This document shows, piece after piece, positions 1-11,529 of a stretch of 64,000 nt of DNA (positions within the stretch are counted from its first letter, which is position 1; each line of letters begins with the position of its first letter). The notes beneath the pieces were generated by a model, which worked only from the letters and a program-made list of their open reading frames with translations, made no database searches and had not been told where the DNA came from. The position numbers and the translations under genes are program-made. This DNA comes from Podocnemis expansa (taxonomy: Eukaryota; Chordata; Testudines; Podocnemididae), in assembly GCA_007922195.1 (NCBI GenBank), contig ML681997.1, positions 9,238,578-9,302,577 on the forward strand. Reading direction: 5' to 3'.

Positions 1-1500
1 GAAGAGGGAGTAAGTCATGGGCTGTGCCCCTCTGAGGAATTGGTTAAGCATGGGGTCTGTGGATAGGGCTCTAAGCTTCTTTAATTCCCCATCTGAAACC
101 CATAGTCCACCTCCCCCGTTGATCCCATGCACATGTTAGCCAAGCTCCCATGCTCTTTTGTGGATGTTGTCTATACTGCTTGGCAATATCCTATAACTCA
201 TTCTGGGTGTAGTCATACATGGTGCGAGTTTGTTGGGGGGTTGCCTGTCCTGGAGGGCTGTTGGTCTTGTTCGTTATTAGGGGCCAACACTTATGGTACC
301 CTCTTCTGGGCTCTCATCTCCTTCAGTCCATTCCTCATCTGAGGAGAATTTCCAAATATCACCATCCCATGTCTCAGGGTCCCATTCCTGTGGTATAAGG
401 GCTTATACTTTAGTGGGTGCCACTCAGGGGTTGTACTTGCACCACCTCCAAGCCTGGGCTTCAGTAGCTAAATGGATGGCAACCGCTAAAACTTGCTCCT
501 CCAGTCTCTGGGCCCTCCCCTGTGCTCCCTTCAGTGCCTCTTGCAGTATGTGATTCCTTTTCTTAACCGCTCCTAACTCATCCTGTAAACCCTCTGTTGA
601 ATGCTGGAGGGCCTCCTTGACCTCCCATACGTTCCTAACTGCAGTCAAGTGTAACCACTCTAGGTTCCTGAGTGCCTGTTTCTGCCTCTCGCTAAACCTT
701 TAAGTTCTTGATACATTTTACCAGGCAGGTGGGCATAGGGCCAGCATCCACATCCTGTTCCCAGCTAAGCAGGGGAGCCACCCGGGCCATCAGCCTTGCA
801 ACCGGAGCCCATTCTGAGGTGGGAAGCCACCCCAGAATCCAGTTTTCATCCAGCCCCTGCTGTTTTCTACCCCACGTGGTCTGGTTCGGTCACTGTCTCA
901 GTCCTGTCTGTGATGCCAAATGTGGTGCTATTGTGTCCTGATATAATTGGATTGAGTCAGTGACAACATGACCACAACTTATAGATGAAATAAAAGTTGA
1001 TTTATTATAGAGGTGCAGTGCTTACATCCCTTCAGCAGTTGGGGACCCCACAATGGTAGCGGATGGGCTTTTGGGCGTTGGTGCCAAGGCACCTGCTGCA
1101 GCTTCCAAGGTGTCCACGGGAGAAATCCAATATGCATTAGACATTCCCCTGAATTTATGCTAGCTGAACGAGCGGAAGAGGAGAAGGGGTTCTGCAGAGT
1201 AACTAGGGATTCACTATCACACATGTAGCCTAGATTGTTACAACATTCCTTACACAGTGATGGGGAGGGTTACAGAGTAACTAGGGATTCACACACACCT
1301 TGCCTAGGCTGTTGCGACATATCTTCCAATGATCACCCGATGAGCACTCATTATAAATAAGCGAATGTGCATGTTGTCAGGTACTCAGCACGTGGACAAA
1401 GTACGCAGACGGGCCTATGCATGTCTTCAGGCACCCAGCTCATGGCCAGGGCACACAGTGGTCAGAGTGGGAGAGTCACTCATCTGTATCGTACAGTATT
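1..1500 (-). mobile_element. LTR-retroelement (ERV-like) 5' portion, partial and decayed
   Basis: Read on the minus strand, this looks like the 5' end of an LTR element running off the left edge. An LTR-like block lies at about 920-1500: it has an AT-rich TATA-like stretch near 1350 and an AATAAA signal near 1010-1020. A leader of roughly 250 bases follows. Then comes an open stretch at 648-424 whose 74 residues are rich in Leu, Glu, Gln and Ala at heptad spacing, so probably a coiled coil, as seen in some retroelement Gag proteins. A TGGC-starting segment near 905-925 could be a primer-binding site but matches no tRNA that I can name. No polymerase is in view. The order LTR, leader, coiled-coil ORF is the main argument; family assignment is inference, and an unrelated gene fragment is not excluded. 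Confidence 0.4.
424..648 (-). pseudogene. Coiled-coil ORF, possible gag fragment of the LTR element
   Basis: A 74-residue reading frame dominated by charged and aliphatic residues (for example ALQHSTEGLQDELGAVKK) with a pattern suited to a coiled coil from about residue 8 to 58. The same frame remains readable on both sides of the annotated ends, suggesting that a longer ancestral protein has decayed. It lies just downstream, on the minus strand, of the LTR-like block and leader. The residues seen do not by themselves identify a family; the gag reading is inferred from position. Confidence 0.35.
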
Positions 1501-3881
1501 TTCTGTGATTCATTTACAGATCACAGTGAAATGGGTTCATATACTCTTTCAGTAGACAGCAGGGATTCAAACAGAGGAACTATTAAGCACAACTTTCAAA
1601 TAAATGAGGCAGCTTCACTTTGGCCTAGTACTACAAGAGCATACTCAGGTGAGAAACCAAGTCACGGAAAGCTTTGCAGGATCAGGTTCTCTGTTACGCT
1701 TTGTTTATACCCTCGTGATTCATGCCAGATGGGGCTATCATTTCTGTAAAGAGCCATCTGCAGTGTTCTGTAACATTTTCACATGTTGCTGCATCTGAGT
1801 GTTCTTTCCATCCTGGTGTACCACACAACATCAGACCGTTTCATCTGGCTGAGTTTTCCTCCAGCATCTAACACTAGCATAAATAAGAATGGTAATAAAC
1901 ATCATTTGGGATTCTCTGAAAAGGCTCGGCAGCATCCGCATTTAAAAGCAGGATCATTAATTCTTATTTCCTTGAGACAGGTTGATGCTCTGAACAATGA
2001 GGATAAGTAGTTTTGATTATCATTTTCCTTTTGTATGATCTGTTACTGATTGTGCATCGAGTGTTTGCTCAATTATTCATTAAGGGTTTGATTCATATCT
2101 GTCTGGAAATAAGAAGGAGAGTAACTGTATATATCTATCACATCCCTGCCCGCTTGAAAGCCCAATTTTGTTGTATATTCCACTTACTGTTTTGGCAGAT
2201 TTATCTCTCTCTCTGAGCAGGAATTTCATATCTGTATTTCTGTCAGCTGTGTTTTGGATTTAACCCATAAAATGGTTGTGAATAAGTCCTGCTTTGTGTA
2301 TATTTTAATTTACTCTGGATCTCATTTTGGCTGCCCAGTCCAGAATAGCTTCCTAAATATTTTCATTACTAAATGTAGCATAGACCAGAACAGTGACAGA
2401 TGACAATTTTGTACGATGAACAAACAATTAACTGAAACTGCAGATCTAAACAGTCTACTCATGATGCCTGAGAATGGGAAGGACAATGTAGATGGCATTT
2501 GCTCCCCTTCTCATCATCTCTTCATTGTTATTGCAATCACAGGTTAGATATAGGCCAGTAATTTTGCTTACTTCACTTACATTAGACCATTTTGCACTGA
2601 GAGTGTTTTATAGCCTGGCTCTGAGAGGTGCAGGGCAAACCACAAGCTGGCTTTTTGCCTATGACATGCCTTCTGACCAGGTTGACAAAGAGGCAACATG
2701 TGGACACACCTTTCACTCTGCTGGGAGGGTTGTGTGGCACAAAAGTTGCACTACCCTCTTACATTTTGTTTGAGGCTTTCTTGGTTCATTTGTAGGGTGA
2801 TTGTGTGTCTCTGAAAACCGGGATCTCCTGACTGTTCCCTTGAAAAGGTATAAATTTAGGGTAGGGGTCGCATTGGACAGGAAGGGATCTCTGCTGTTCC
2901 CTAGGGTGGGGCTGTTTTGTCTTTCTGCGGCAGCCCTTCCTTCTCCTCTGGTAAGATGACTTATTGCACAGTAGGCATACGTGCCCTTGTACTACCCAGA
3001 AGGGTGGGGATATTTTATTGCCCCTTAGATTGCTTATTAACTGAAGTGTATCATCCATAATGTGGCAGCTACAGGTGGAAAAAACTCTGACCCCCCCCCA
3101 TGCTTCTGAACTCTGGATTTGGCCCATGGAATCTGATGGAGATAAAAGATGTATAACATAAGGCACACAGGTGGCTCCATATTGGCCGCATGTCTGATCT
3201 GGTGCATGGATTTTGGTGCTTCATCAAGTGGAATGCACTGAATACAGTGCGCTCCTGACTGGCTTCCTTTCAACAGGTTGCTCAGGGTCCTGGTCTGTGC
3301 TGCAGTTTGGTTTGCATAAATTGCCTTTGCTTGAGAAATCTCAATTAGGACTTTTGTTGCTGTTATTTAAATAGCTTTTTTTGAGTGCTTGTGCGCATGT
3401 GCACACACACACACAGCTACTCTTCCTTGAAATCCTGGTTATAAAATCAGTGCTGTTTGTTTTTGTCAGGCTCTGAGAATCTCTCTGTGGTGTTAGCAGA
3501 GCGCAGCTTGGCTTGTCCCCAGCACAGCATCGGTGTTAGGACTCACACAGGTGGTGGATATTGGAACTAAAGCCATGACAGCTGATCGCAGGAGCCTGAC
3601 CCCAGCATAGGGGAATCACCAGGGGTTCTGAGCTGTTTTAAAATCAGATTTCTGGCTGCTTTGAAAGGGGCCCATTCCCTAGCAGAAAGGGGCCCCCTCC
3701 TGGCTGACTTAAAGGTGGCATAGTTGGCTGGAGAGGCATCTGAAGTGTGTGTCTTGGGTGAGAGGAAAAGAGGAGGGAGGGGTGTAAGGTGGGAGTACAC
3801 AATGTTCTAGTTGAAACTGTCTGTGGTGTAATTTAAGGCAGTTTAATTATTGCTGTCATGCAAACTGCACTGCTTCTGTAA
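1501..3881. other. Unassigned stretch without recognised genes
   Basis: Short uninformative frames only. A (CA)n run of about 16 bases sits at 3401-3416. I see no repeat family or exon that I can name. Confidence 0.5.
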
Positions 3882-4070
3882 CAGTGGTTTTCAAACTTTT
3901 TTCCTCCGGACCCAGTTGAAAAAATTCATTTACGCTTGTGACCCAGCAATTACATCTTTGAACAATGCACTCAAGCCTTTTGGCAGTGGCAGCAAGGGGT
4001 GCTGCGACCCAGTTCTAGAGGGTCTGCAACCCAGTACTGGGTCCTGAACTCAAGTTCTATAGGACCATTG
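3882..4070 (+). mobile_element. hAT non-autonomous element, CAGTGGTTTTCAAAC family
   Basis: The 5' terminus CAGTGGTTTTCAAAC is identical to that of the copy at 47220, and the internal words 'gacccagcaattacatctt' and 'cagtactgggtcc' are shared. The 3' terminus has decayed and no target duplication is visible, so this is an older copy. Confidence 0.7.
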
Positions 4071-4750
4071 TGGGCAGTTGAGGATTGGCTAGACTGGAAG
4101 GACGCTTAGGACAGCAGACTCCCATGGACACTTAGGACAGAAGACTTCCATGCACTGCTTTAGAGTGAAGATTGACTGGCTAAGCAGCAGTTCTGCAGAA
4201 AAGGAACTGGGTGTTGTCAGTAGACAAGAAGGTGGATGTGAGTCAACAGTTTGCCCTTGTCAAGAAGGTTAATGGCATGTTGGGCCCTGCCTCTTCCTCT
4301 CCTTGGTAGGAGGACAATGGAAGCTTTTTTGCACCATGCATGTTCCCTGATGGTAGAAGAGATGATATCTGCTATTGGCTTCCCAGTTTCTTGAGCTCTC
4401 CAGGGAGATAACTGATGCTTTTGGGAAGGAAGTAGTACTGCAGATACCATTTCCTCAGCTACCTGGGAACCTGCATGGCGCATATAAAATGTCAGGACAG
4501 GCTGGCAGCATTCTTCTCTGGTCTCCACCTGTCGCTGCCTGAGTGGCTGCTCTGCTCTTTAGCATGCCAGCCCATCAGCACCACTTGCCCTAATCTCTGA
4601 ATCTGGCCTCTGGAGGGCCTTGGCACTGCTGCTCACTGATTCCTCCTCTCTTCCCTGTTTTCCTCTTCACTGTGTCTCTCTATTCCCTGGCACACCACTG
4701 CTTCCCAGTTTGGTTCCTTCTCTCATCTTGCCTCCCCATGCCTCCCTGCC
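4071..4750. other. Unassigned stretch
   Basis: No recognised repeat or gene; short frames on both strands look random. Confidence 0.4.
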
Positions 4751-5729
4751 TAGGGTTACCAAATGCCAAAGCATGAAAAGGAGGACCTTGGAGGACATGG
4801 AGAAAATGTAATAGTAATATAACTGCCATTACCATATTATGTCATGGAAAATGGGTAATGATTATTGAATGGAGTGTTAAAACTGTGCAATGTTGTGTTT
4901 TTTAAATTATTTTAAAATTTAAAAAGTTACCAAATTTTTTTTTACCAAAAATTGGATTTTTTCATTAAATGAAAGATTTTATGACCCTTTCATTAATGGT
5001 CATGAGACTAAAAAGTTAAAAAACTAAATTTGCAAATGTAACCCTGAAAAGCACCTAAAAAAAAAAAAGCCATCAACTCACTTCTCATTTTTCATTTTCC
5101 ACAGCAGCCCATTTTACAATTAAAAAAAATTGTCCTAATTTGTTACTATCCAGTTCAAATTTGCCCCTTTATTTGTTTTACTTAGTTGGTCCCTGTTAGT
5201 AATTTTATTTATGGTATACTTTATTTGCCTTATCTTATTAGTGTCCCTGTATTTTTTTCCTGATTTAGCCCATTTATAGGGAGCAACAGGACAAAAAATA
5301 AAGTGCCTATTATGGGTCTCAGCCCCACAACCCTGAGAGTAAGAGAGGGCTGCACTACCCATTGAGCTAACTGGGCTGCTGTTAGAAAGTAGGAGCCAGG
5401 CAAATGCACAGTCAGGGGATTCCTGACCTCTTAGTGAGGAGGGCTGGCTCGTGCAGAGCTGCGACCTGGGCCGTGTCTGCATGTGATCGCCTCCGAGTTC
5501 ACTGCATCAATACCCAGCCACTAGGGGAAGATCCCTCTGCTGGGCTCAGGAACTTGGTTGTTACAGGGTTTTTTGTTTTTGTTTTGTTTTGTTTTTTTTT
5601 TTTAACATTCTGCTCCTCATTAGTAAAAAGCCAGACAAAATCACCTATCTTTAAAATGCCTGGAGGACGGAGAGCATGAAGGTAAAACAGAGGCCATGAC
5701 CTCTTTTTGCTGGATGTCTGGTAACCCTA
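4751..5729. mobile_element. hAT non-autonomous element, TAGGGTTACC family, with 8-bp duplication
   Basis: Inverted ends TAGGGTTACC and GGTAACCCTA are flanked by a perfect 8-bp direct repeat TCCCTGCC at 4743-4750 and 5730-5737, the signature of hAT transposition. The interior is AT-rich and holds no transposase frame. It carries a tRNA-derived SINE on the minus strand (about 5381 down to 5150) and a T-rich tract near 5570-5605. A second copy of the family is at 12135-14135. The interior block at 5080-5172 recurs at 11418-11516. Confidence 0.88.
5150..5381 (-). repeat. tRNA-derived SINE, minus-strand copy
   Basis: On the minus strand a tRNA-like head runs from about 5381 to 5310. It has an A-box-like TAGCTCAATGGGTAG (5369-5355) and a B-box-like GGTTGTGGGGCTGAGACC (5331-5314). 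An AT-rich tail follows that is shared with the copy at 11530-11765. The D-arm and T-arm words resemble a tRNA-Lys-type head, as in described turtle SINEs; that link is from memory. Being degenerate, it is a SINE relic and not a tRNA gene. Confidence 0.6.
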
Positions 5730-5737
5730 TCCCTGCC

Positions 5738-6288
5738 CCCATTGCGTCCCTTCTCTACTTCGCCACTCACCTCCCCCTGGTGCTGCTCGCTGGCTCCTCC
5801 TCTTCTCTTTTCCCTGCTTCCCCTCCTCTACCTTCCTACTCACCTCTCCTCCCCATTGCTCCTCCTGTCCCTGCTCCCCACTGTCGCTTGTTGCATGCAT
5901 CCCTCCTCAGCTAGGGATGTGTATGGTAGCAAGTGGGGAGAAGGAGGAGGCAGGGCCTGGGAAGGGGGTGAGGGTGGACCATGGGCAGGGCTGGGGTCAA
6001 AAGAGACAAGACAGGGAGCTAGCTTTCCTGAGTGGAAGCTTCACCTGCTGCCCATCTCTGGGAACATAGAAGTGTGCTTGCACATGAAGGCTGAGTAACT
6101 AGACTGCCATCCACTTGGTTCAATACCTGGGGGCTCCTTTTTAACAGCACAGCACAGAGCTGGCTCAAGACCCCACTCAGTCACCTGGGAAAACTACACA
6201 TCACCCTTGGGTGCCTCCTGGAGTCAATACTTCCCCTCTTACTTCTCTTCCCTGCGTGTAGAAAATAAACTTTGAATAAAAAGGGAAA
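5738..6288. other. Unassigned C-rich to G-rich stretch
   Basis: Pyrimidine-rich from 5740 to 5910, then purine-rich to about 6000. No recognised coding or repeat signature. Confidence 0.4.
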
Positions 6289-6318
6289 AGTAACCAGGCA
6301 TTCTTCTTCGAGTGCTGC

Positions 6319-6852
6319 TTGGATACATGCCGTAATAGGTTTGTCTGTACCGCAGTGCATGATTGGTCGGAAACCTTTTTGCACCAGCATGTCAGAAGAG
6401 GACTGGTGGCCACCGACCCTTGGCCACCCCATGGCTATGTGTGGCTGCTGCGTGGCCCCTCCTTAGTTCAATTTTTTCTGCCCTCAGCGATGGTTTTCAG
6501 AACAGCTCGCTCCTTGCAATCATGCAAGCAGCCCGTCTTTACACCCTCTGTGAGCTACTTGCTCAACTGGGAACACCTTTTCGTGGACATTGTTCCACCG
6601 AAGAGCGCTACTTCCATTGAGTGTGCAGCCTCGGAGCAGGAGCATCACTCCTTCTTGCTGCCTGCCATTCCAGGGTTTAAACCTTGTGTGGCCTGCGGCA
6701 AGGTCTTCCCATGGGACGACCCCCACAAGAAGGGCCTCTGGTGTGTGGGCAAAGCCCATCTGGTCACTGCTTGCTCTATCTGTCAGTCCTTCAGACTGCG
6801 AACCATCAAAGGTGGAGAGCAGAGGTGCAGACGTTGGCTTCAGGGCAAGTGA
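6319..6852 (+). pseudogene. DIRS-like gag N-terminal fragment with Cys/His knuckle
   Basis: This 177-residue frame carries a compact Cys/His motif at about residues 123-160: CVACGKVFPWDDPH, followed by LWCVGKAHLVTACSICQSF. DIRS Gag proteins are known for this C-x2-C, D-P-H, C...H...C-x2-C arrangement, which precedes a Ser/Arg/Pro-rich linker. The frame starts within the left inverted repeat, so its N-terminus is not meaningful. Shifts are needed to continue past 6850; the Pro/Ser-rich linker appears scattered over frames from 6850 to 7900. The coding meaning is a decayed structural protein. Confidence 0.6.
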
Positions 6853-7947
6853 GGCAGCATACCCCCGAAGCTTCGGGGCTTCCTTCAGCACTGCGTGCCG
6901 GTTTGGCACCGGAGCCCTCTTGGCACTGTGCTCCCCAAGAGCGAAAGAAAATGAGCTCAATACTGGCGTTGGTACCAAAGCGTTGGTGCCGATCTTGGTC
7001 CCCCACCCTAGAGTCACTGTGGGACTGGCAGGAGTCAGTGCTGGTCTCTACCACTCTGGAGGCTTTTGACGCAGTGATGACGCTTCTCCTCCTGCCAACA
7101 CCTCCCACTCCGGTGCCCCCCAAGAAAAGGGGTAAACCGGCCCTCACTTCAGGAGCCTGGTCGCCCCAAACTTGGTACCGGACACCATCACCAATCTCAG
7201 TGCCAAGTTCCCCGACTCTGGAGCAGCTATGCAGGAGGGCCTTTATACCACTGAGACCTCTCCTCAGTGCCGTGTTACTCTGCCTTTGCCGGCACCGCAG
7301 ATGCAGTCCCGGAAGGCGTCTCAATCTCTGAGTCTGGAGGAAGGTGTCTCCAAGGAGAGTAAATGGTCCTGTCCACAACCTTCAGTACCAACCCCTTATA
7401 GGGGACCTCCCAAGACACTCCAACAGGTCCCTCCGGTCCCACTTCACCCAGCTCAGCATTGGCTCCTCTGGCATGGGACAGAGCCCTGAACCCCATGCCC
7501 GGTTCCTATACTGGGGTCTCATGGAGCGCTTCGACCTTCTTTGCCATATTTGTGCTCATGTGAGGTTGGAGGCTCAATCCCCAATAGGGCCTACTGCTAC
7601 CTTATTCGGACTGGTGTTCACTTCTGCTGAGCCCTTAACAATTCCCTTTACCCTAGTGTGCAGGACCTTGCCATGTCACGTTGGCAAACCCCTGGGTCCA
7701 TTGCCCCCGTATTGGACACGGCAGGTCATAAATACCAGATCCCAGCCACAGATTTTCCCTTCTTCACCCACCAGCCGGCACCATCTCAGGGGGTGGCGGA
7801 AGCAGCACTAGGCCCAGAGCAGGATTCCCATGATCCTTTCCTGGCATCAAGGGATGCGAGGTAGTTAGATCTCCTGGGGCGGAAGGCCTAGTCTTTCTCT
7901 ACCTTCCAGCTACGGGTAGCCAATAACCAGGAGTAGCCAGATATATA

Positions 7948-8238
7948 ATGGACATGTGGGAGTCCATGAATAAATTCAGACACCTACTCCCACAGAAGAA
8001 TAGAGGGGACTATGATGCCTTCCTTGAGGAAGGCAGAATAGCATCCCAAGACCTGCTGCTATTGGCTTGGGACACTGTAGGCACAGCATCCCACAGCATG
8101 GCCTCAGCCATAGCCCTTCGGTGGGCGGCCTGGCTCAGGGAGGTGAGGGTGCTCCGCTCCTCCCAGCAGGTTGTACTTGACCTACCTTTTGAAGACGAAT
8201 TTCTCTTCATGGCCAAGGCAGATGCACAGGTCCCCTGA
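7948..8238 (+). pseudogene. DIRS-like gag C-terminal (capsid-like) fragment
   Basis: A 96-residue frame with the sequence logic of the conserved helical part of DIRS Gag. An early segment around FRHLLPQKNRGDYDAF leads into a Ser/Ala-rich helix, TASHSMASAIALRWAAWL, and then into an LDLPFEDEFLFM segment at about residues 77-89. The first methionine is probably not the original start. It lies 1.1 kb after the Cys/His segment in the same orientation, as expected for one gag gene. A stop follows at 8238, and no polymerase frame continues. Confidence 0.6.
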
Positions 8239-8299
8239 GGGGATGTAAAATACTTGGGTCTGCTGCCTTCCTGGCCTACTACCCGCCCCCTTAGCCTGT

Positions 8300-10220
8300 A
8301 AGGCTCATTCAAGACCCCTTTTTACGCATTTGTGAATTACTCCACCAGGTGCATTGAAATTTGAAATCCTAAACTTATCAATCCCTTAGCTGATGGGCCA
8401 ACGGCCCTAACATCAATGGGATTACCACTATTCCTCATCTTGGGACAACATTACCTAGCCTGCAGTGAGTACCAGGAGAAAAATGCACCCGCCTTGTGTG
8501 GGTGTGTGTGGGGGGGGAGGTGACCCTGGGATAAGATCCCAATTCAAGGTACTACCTTCCCCCCACAAGAATCACCCAGTGGTTCCATTGGGATCCCTAA
8601 GGATTTCTACCTATGAGGGATGCCCCCTGCCGGCTCCCGCTTTTCCACAACCGGTGCCAGTCCCTTACCTTCATGGACATGTAAGGCTTAACACCTGCGA
8701 GCTAGCTCTGCTCCGACCACTGAGAGAACAGATTCAGCAACACTTGTGAGTTCACCAGGTCCCCCATAATTAGACCTGGGTACTTCCTTAGGCGGCCGTT
8801 TCTTTCTGAGGTAGGAACAAGTCCCCGTTCTACCTACAGATTTGACCCTTCCCCAACCCACTCCAAACCTGTCTAGTGGTTCTGAGGGCCCCCTTGGTGC
8901 ACAAGGCCACCTAATCACCACCGTTTCCATGGGGGTAACTAGTAGGCCACTGATTGATGGCGATTCTTTATCCTGGCTGCGTGTTACTACAGTTGGTGGC
9001 CCATTTCTCCCTACCTCCTGTTTTCCATTCGGGGTTTTCTTTTTCCCTGGCTCTGCCCAGTCCTGGTAGGGATGGTCAACAGTCCTGGTCCCCCTTTTCC
9101 TCTCTCCCTTTGTTGGTATCCTCCCATCCCTAATGTACCTGTAGTGCTGGGGTCACCCTCAGCCGCTCCCCTTCTTGCTCTGGGGTACCTCATGGAGGGA
9201 GTAACCGGTCTCCCACTAGACTCTACCACCCGTCAAGAGTCTTTGCACCCAGGGCCAGGGATTCACTCACATTCCCAGCTCAATCGCCATCACATACTAC
9301 GTGGGCAGACGTATGCCATATGTGTCAAGGGGATTTATGATCTTCGTCAATGGTCGCCTCTTTCTACTCCCTCCCCTAGTTGCTGTGCCCCTGGTGTGGA
9401 GGGGGGGTGGTGGGATGCACCCTACCATAGTTCCATACCTTTAGCCCCATCCTTTATCTAATGGAGCTGACCTCCTTCTCCTTCTCCTTTTCCTTTTGTA
9501 CCTAGACCTTAAAGGTCTTCTTCCTGTTTTCACCATGAGGTGGTAATTCAGTCTCTTACCCTGTGGTGCGTTTGATTTTTTGTGGCCCTGAATTCCCTTG
9601 TCCCTTCATCTGTTGAGAACTGTGCCTACATACCGGCCTCTGATGGGGTGCTGTTGGTACCAAATTGCCAACCCAGGTTGACCACCAGGGAACCGCATTT
9701 ACCAGGTGGTTGTTTATTGTCTTCATACTTCCCTGCGATTTGGTTCCTTGGGTTGACTGGCAAGGGGTTTTCTCCTTTTTCCCTATTTTCCTTCCCTTCT
9801 CTGCCTTCATGCACTCGCCGCTAGTAGGCTGAGTTTTCCTCTGGGGTCACATTAATTCCCTGTCACCAGCTAAGGGTCTTATTATAGGCCTAAGGCCAGG
9901 GAACATATCTGGTCCACATTCCTTGACAGATGCATACCACCGACCTCGCATGTCCACACATGAAAGCGCCTCACCAATCATGATTTGGTGGCTATGCTTT
10001 CATTTTTCCCCATGATAAGGTGACCTTAGGCCGCCCACTGCTCCTGTTGATTGCAGACAGGGAGCAATCAAGAGGTGTAGGTCTTTATTTCCCCTCTTAG
10101 GTCAGGCTGTCCTGCCTGATGGTCTCTCTTTACCTGGGTCACTGGCCCTTATGAAGGTGGTACTTACATACTTCTTACAGGCCTCCCTTTGCCTGGGTCA
10201 CTGGCCCTTATGGGGAGTTA
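8300..10220. other. Interior of the DIRS-like element of unknown origin
   Basis: Pyrimidine-rich on the plus strand, with short Arg/Gly/Lys-rich frames on the minus strand (8930-8688, 9229-9011, 9810-9556) that resemble nothing I can name. A 21-base phrase, CCTGGGTCACTGGCCCTTAT plus G, recurs at 10133 and 10192, a spacing of 59 bases. It occupies the place where DIRS polymerase and recombinase genes should be, so it is either heavily decayed DIRS or a secondary insertion. Confidence 0.4.
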
Positions 10221-10649
10221 CAGTGCTGAAGGCAGGAAAGAACCAACTCCGCCCACCTTCCTTCAGCATGGCTAGCAGTCACCTATTACTGAATGTATCC
10301 GAGCAGCGTTCAGAGAAGAATGGTGGGTTACTTACCAGTAACCGTCCTTCTTTGAGATGGGCTGCTTGGATTCATTCAGAACCCTCTCGCTGTCCCTGCA
10401 ACTTGGAGTTGGTTACTTTTAGGGACTGAGGAGGGGCTGGGCGGTGGCCACATATATAGCCATGGGGTGGTCAGGGGGTGGTGGCCGCCGGCCGTCTTCT
10501 GACAGGCTAGGGCAAAAAGGTTTCCGACCAATCACGCGCCATGGCATGGCCACACCTATTACTGAATGAATCTGAGCATCCCATCTTGAAGAAGGACTGT
10601 TACTGGTAAGTAACCCACTGTTAACTTTAGAAAATGCCACAAATGTGAT

Positions 10650-10983
10650 CGGAGCTGTAACTAGCTGTTTTTGCACTTGGGGCAAGCAGCACCAGACCCC
10701 CCACCGCCCTGTGGGCCTCGATCCAGCACGGGGCCCTGATCTGTCCCCAGCTGCTGCTGGCAGGCTACGTGGAAGGCAGCGGTGAGCTCCAGTGGTGCAG
10801 GAAGTCCCAGGCGCCGAATTTTAGAGGGCGCAGGGGACTGATTTGGCTCCCTGCGGTGGCTGGGGACAGATCCAGATCCATCCCCAGCCACTGCGGGAAG
10901 CTGGATCCATCCCCGACACGGTGCCCTCTAAAATTCTGCACCTGGGGCTTTGCCCTATTTGCCCTGGTCTAGTTATGGCCCTG
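10650..10983. mobile_element. hAT-like element, CAGGGCCATAACTAG family
   Basis: The right end, CTAGTTATGGCCCTG, matches the left end CGGAGCTGTAACTAG in inverted form. The interior phrase 'ggggacagatccagatcc' is shared with the copy at 33233-33729. Flanks AATGTGAT and AGCATGAT agree at 5 of 8 positions, a weak duplication. It begins 36 bases after the DIRS-like right terminus. Confidence 0.6.
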
Positions 10984-11529
10984 AGCATGATTTGTAAGCA
11001 TTAAAACCATGAGCAAAACACCCACCCCAGAGTATGTGGGCAGTGTCTATTTCTTCGGGTTTTCACTTTGCCGTAAGAAAGTCCAAGAAATAGAAGTTCC
11101 TTTTAATGTGCCCCTCTCCCTCCACTGCACCCCTCTGACAATTGTTGGCCTTGGTCAGTGAAGACCCTGAGCTCAGAGATGTACAATGTTCCCTCTAAGG
11201 TTTGGCGGCTTGTGTGCAAAATTTTGAACCTGTTTGCAGAACTTTTTCTGAATAAAATTTTTGTGCAACTTCACAATGGAAATTATTGAAAAATATAGAA
11301 CAATGAAAAATTAATAAGTTATTTAAAATGGTTTTTTTACTAATAATTTGAATGTATTCTATGCTTATGTGACATTTTGTCTCATCAATTGTTCAGTACT
11401 CAGTGAAAGCAATTATCTTGCCTCTCGTTTTTCATTTTGCACAGCAGCCCATTTTACAATTTAAAAAAAAAGTGTCCTAAATTGTTTCTAGCCAGTTCAA
11501 ATGTGACCCTTTATTCCTAGAAGCCTTTT

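Larger units (their letters stand above)
6289..10614 (+). mobile_element. DIRS-like tyrosine-recombinase retrotransposon, internally deleted or replaced
   Basis: The left end (6289-6475) and the right end (10428-10614) are inverted copies. For example, CATGATTGGTCGGAAACC on the left pairs with GGTTTCCGACCAATCACG on the right, and CCACCCCATGGCTAT pairs with ATAGCCATGGGGTGG. A further internal block at 10324-10381 is an inverted copy of 10556-10614 and also resembles the left terminus, as expected for the internal complementary region of DIRS elements. Two gag-like segments lie inside (6684-6800 and 7948-8238), plus strand. The expected reverse transcriptase, RNase H, tyrosine recombinase and methyltransferase are not recognisable, and about 2 kb (8.3-10.2 kb) is of unknown origin. 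At about 4.3 kb it is shorter than full DIRS elements, which are usually 5-6 kb. Terminal inverted repeats rather than LTRs argue against Gypsy or ERV. Confidence 0.72.

Noticed and set aside
5310..5381. Possible functional tRNA gene.
   Set aside because: The A and B boxes are recognisable but the cloverleaf is degenerate and an AT-rich SINE tail follows; a second SINE copy exists at 11530.
6319..7489. Several overlapping long frames on both strands near 6.3-7.5 kb that could suggest a host gene.
   Set aside because: The Cys/His motif and the inverted terminal repeats explain them as DIRS-like gag. The remaining frames are Pro/Ser/Arg-rich shadows of the same decayed region.
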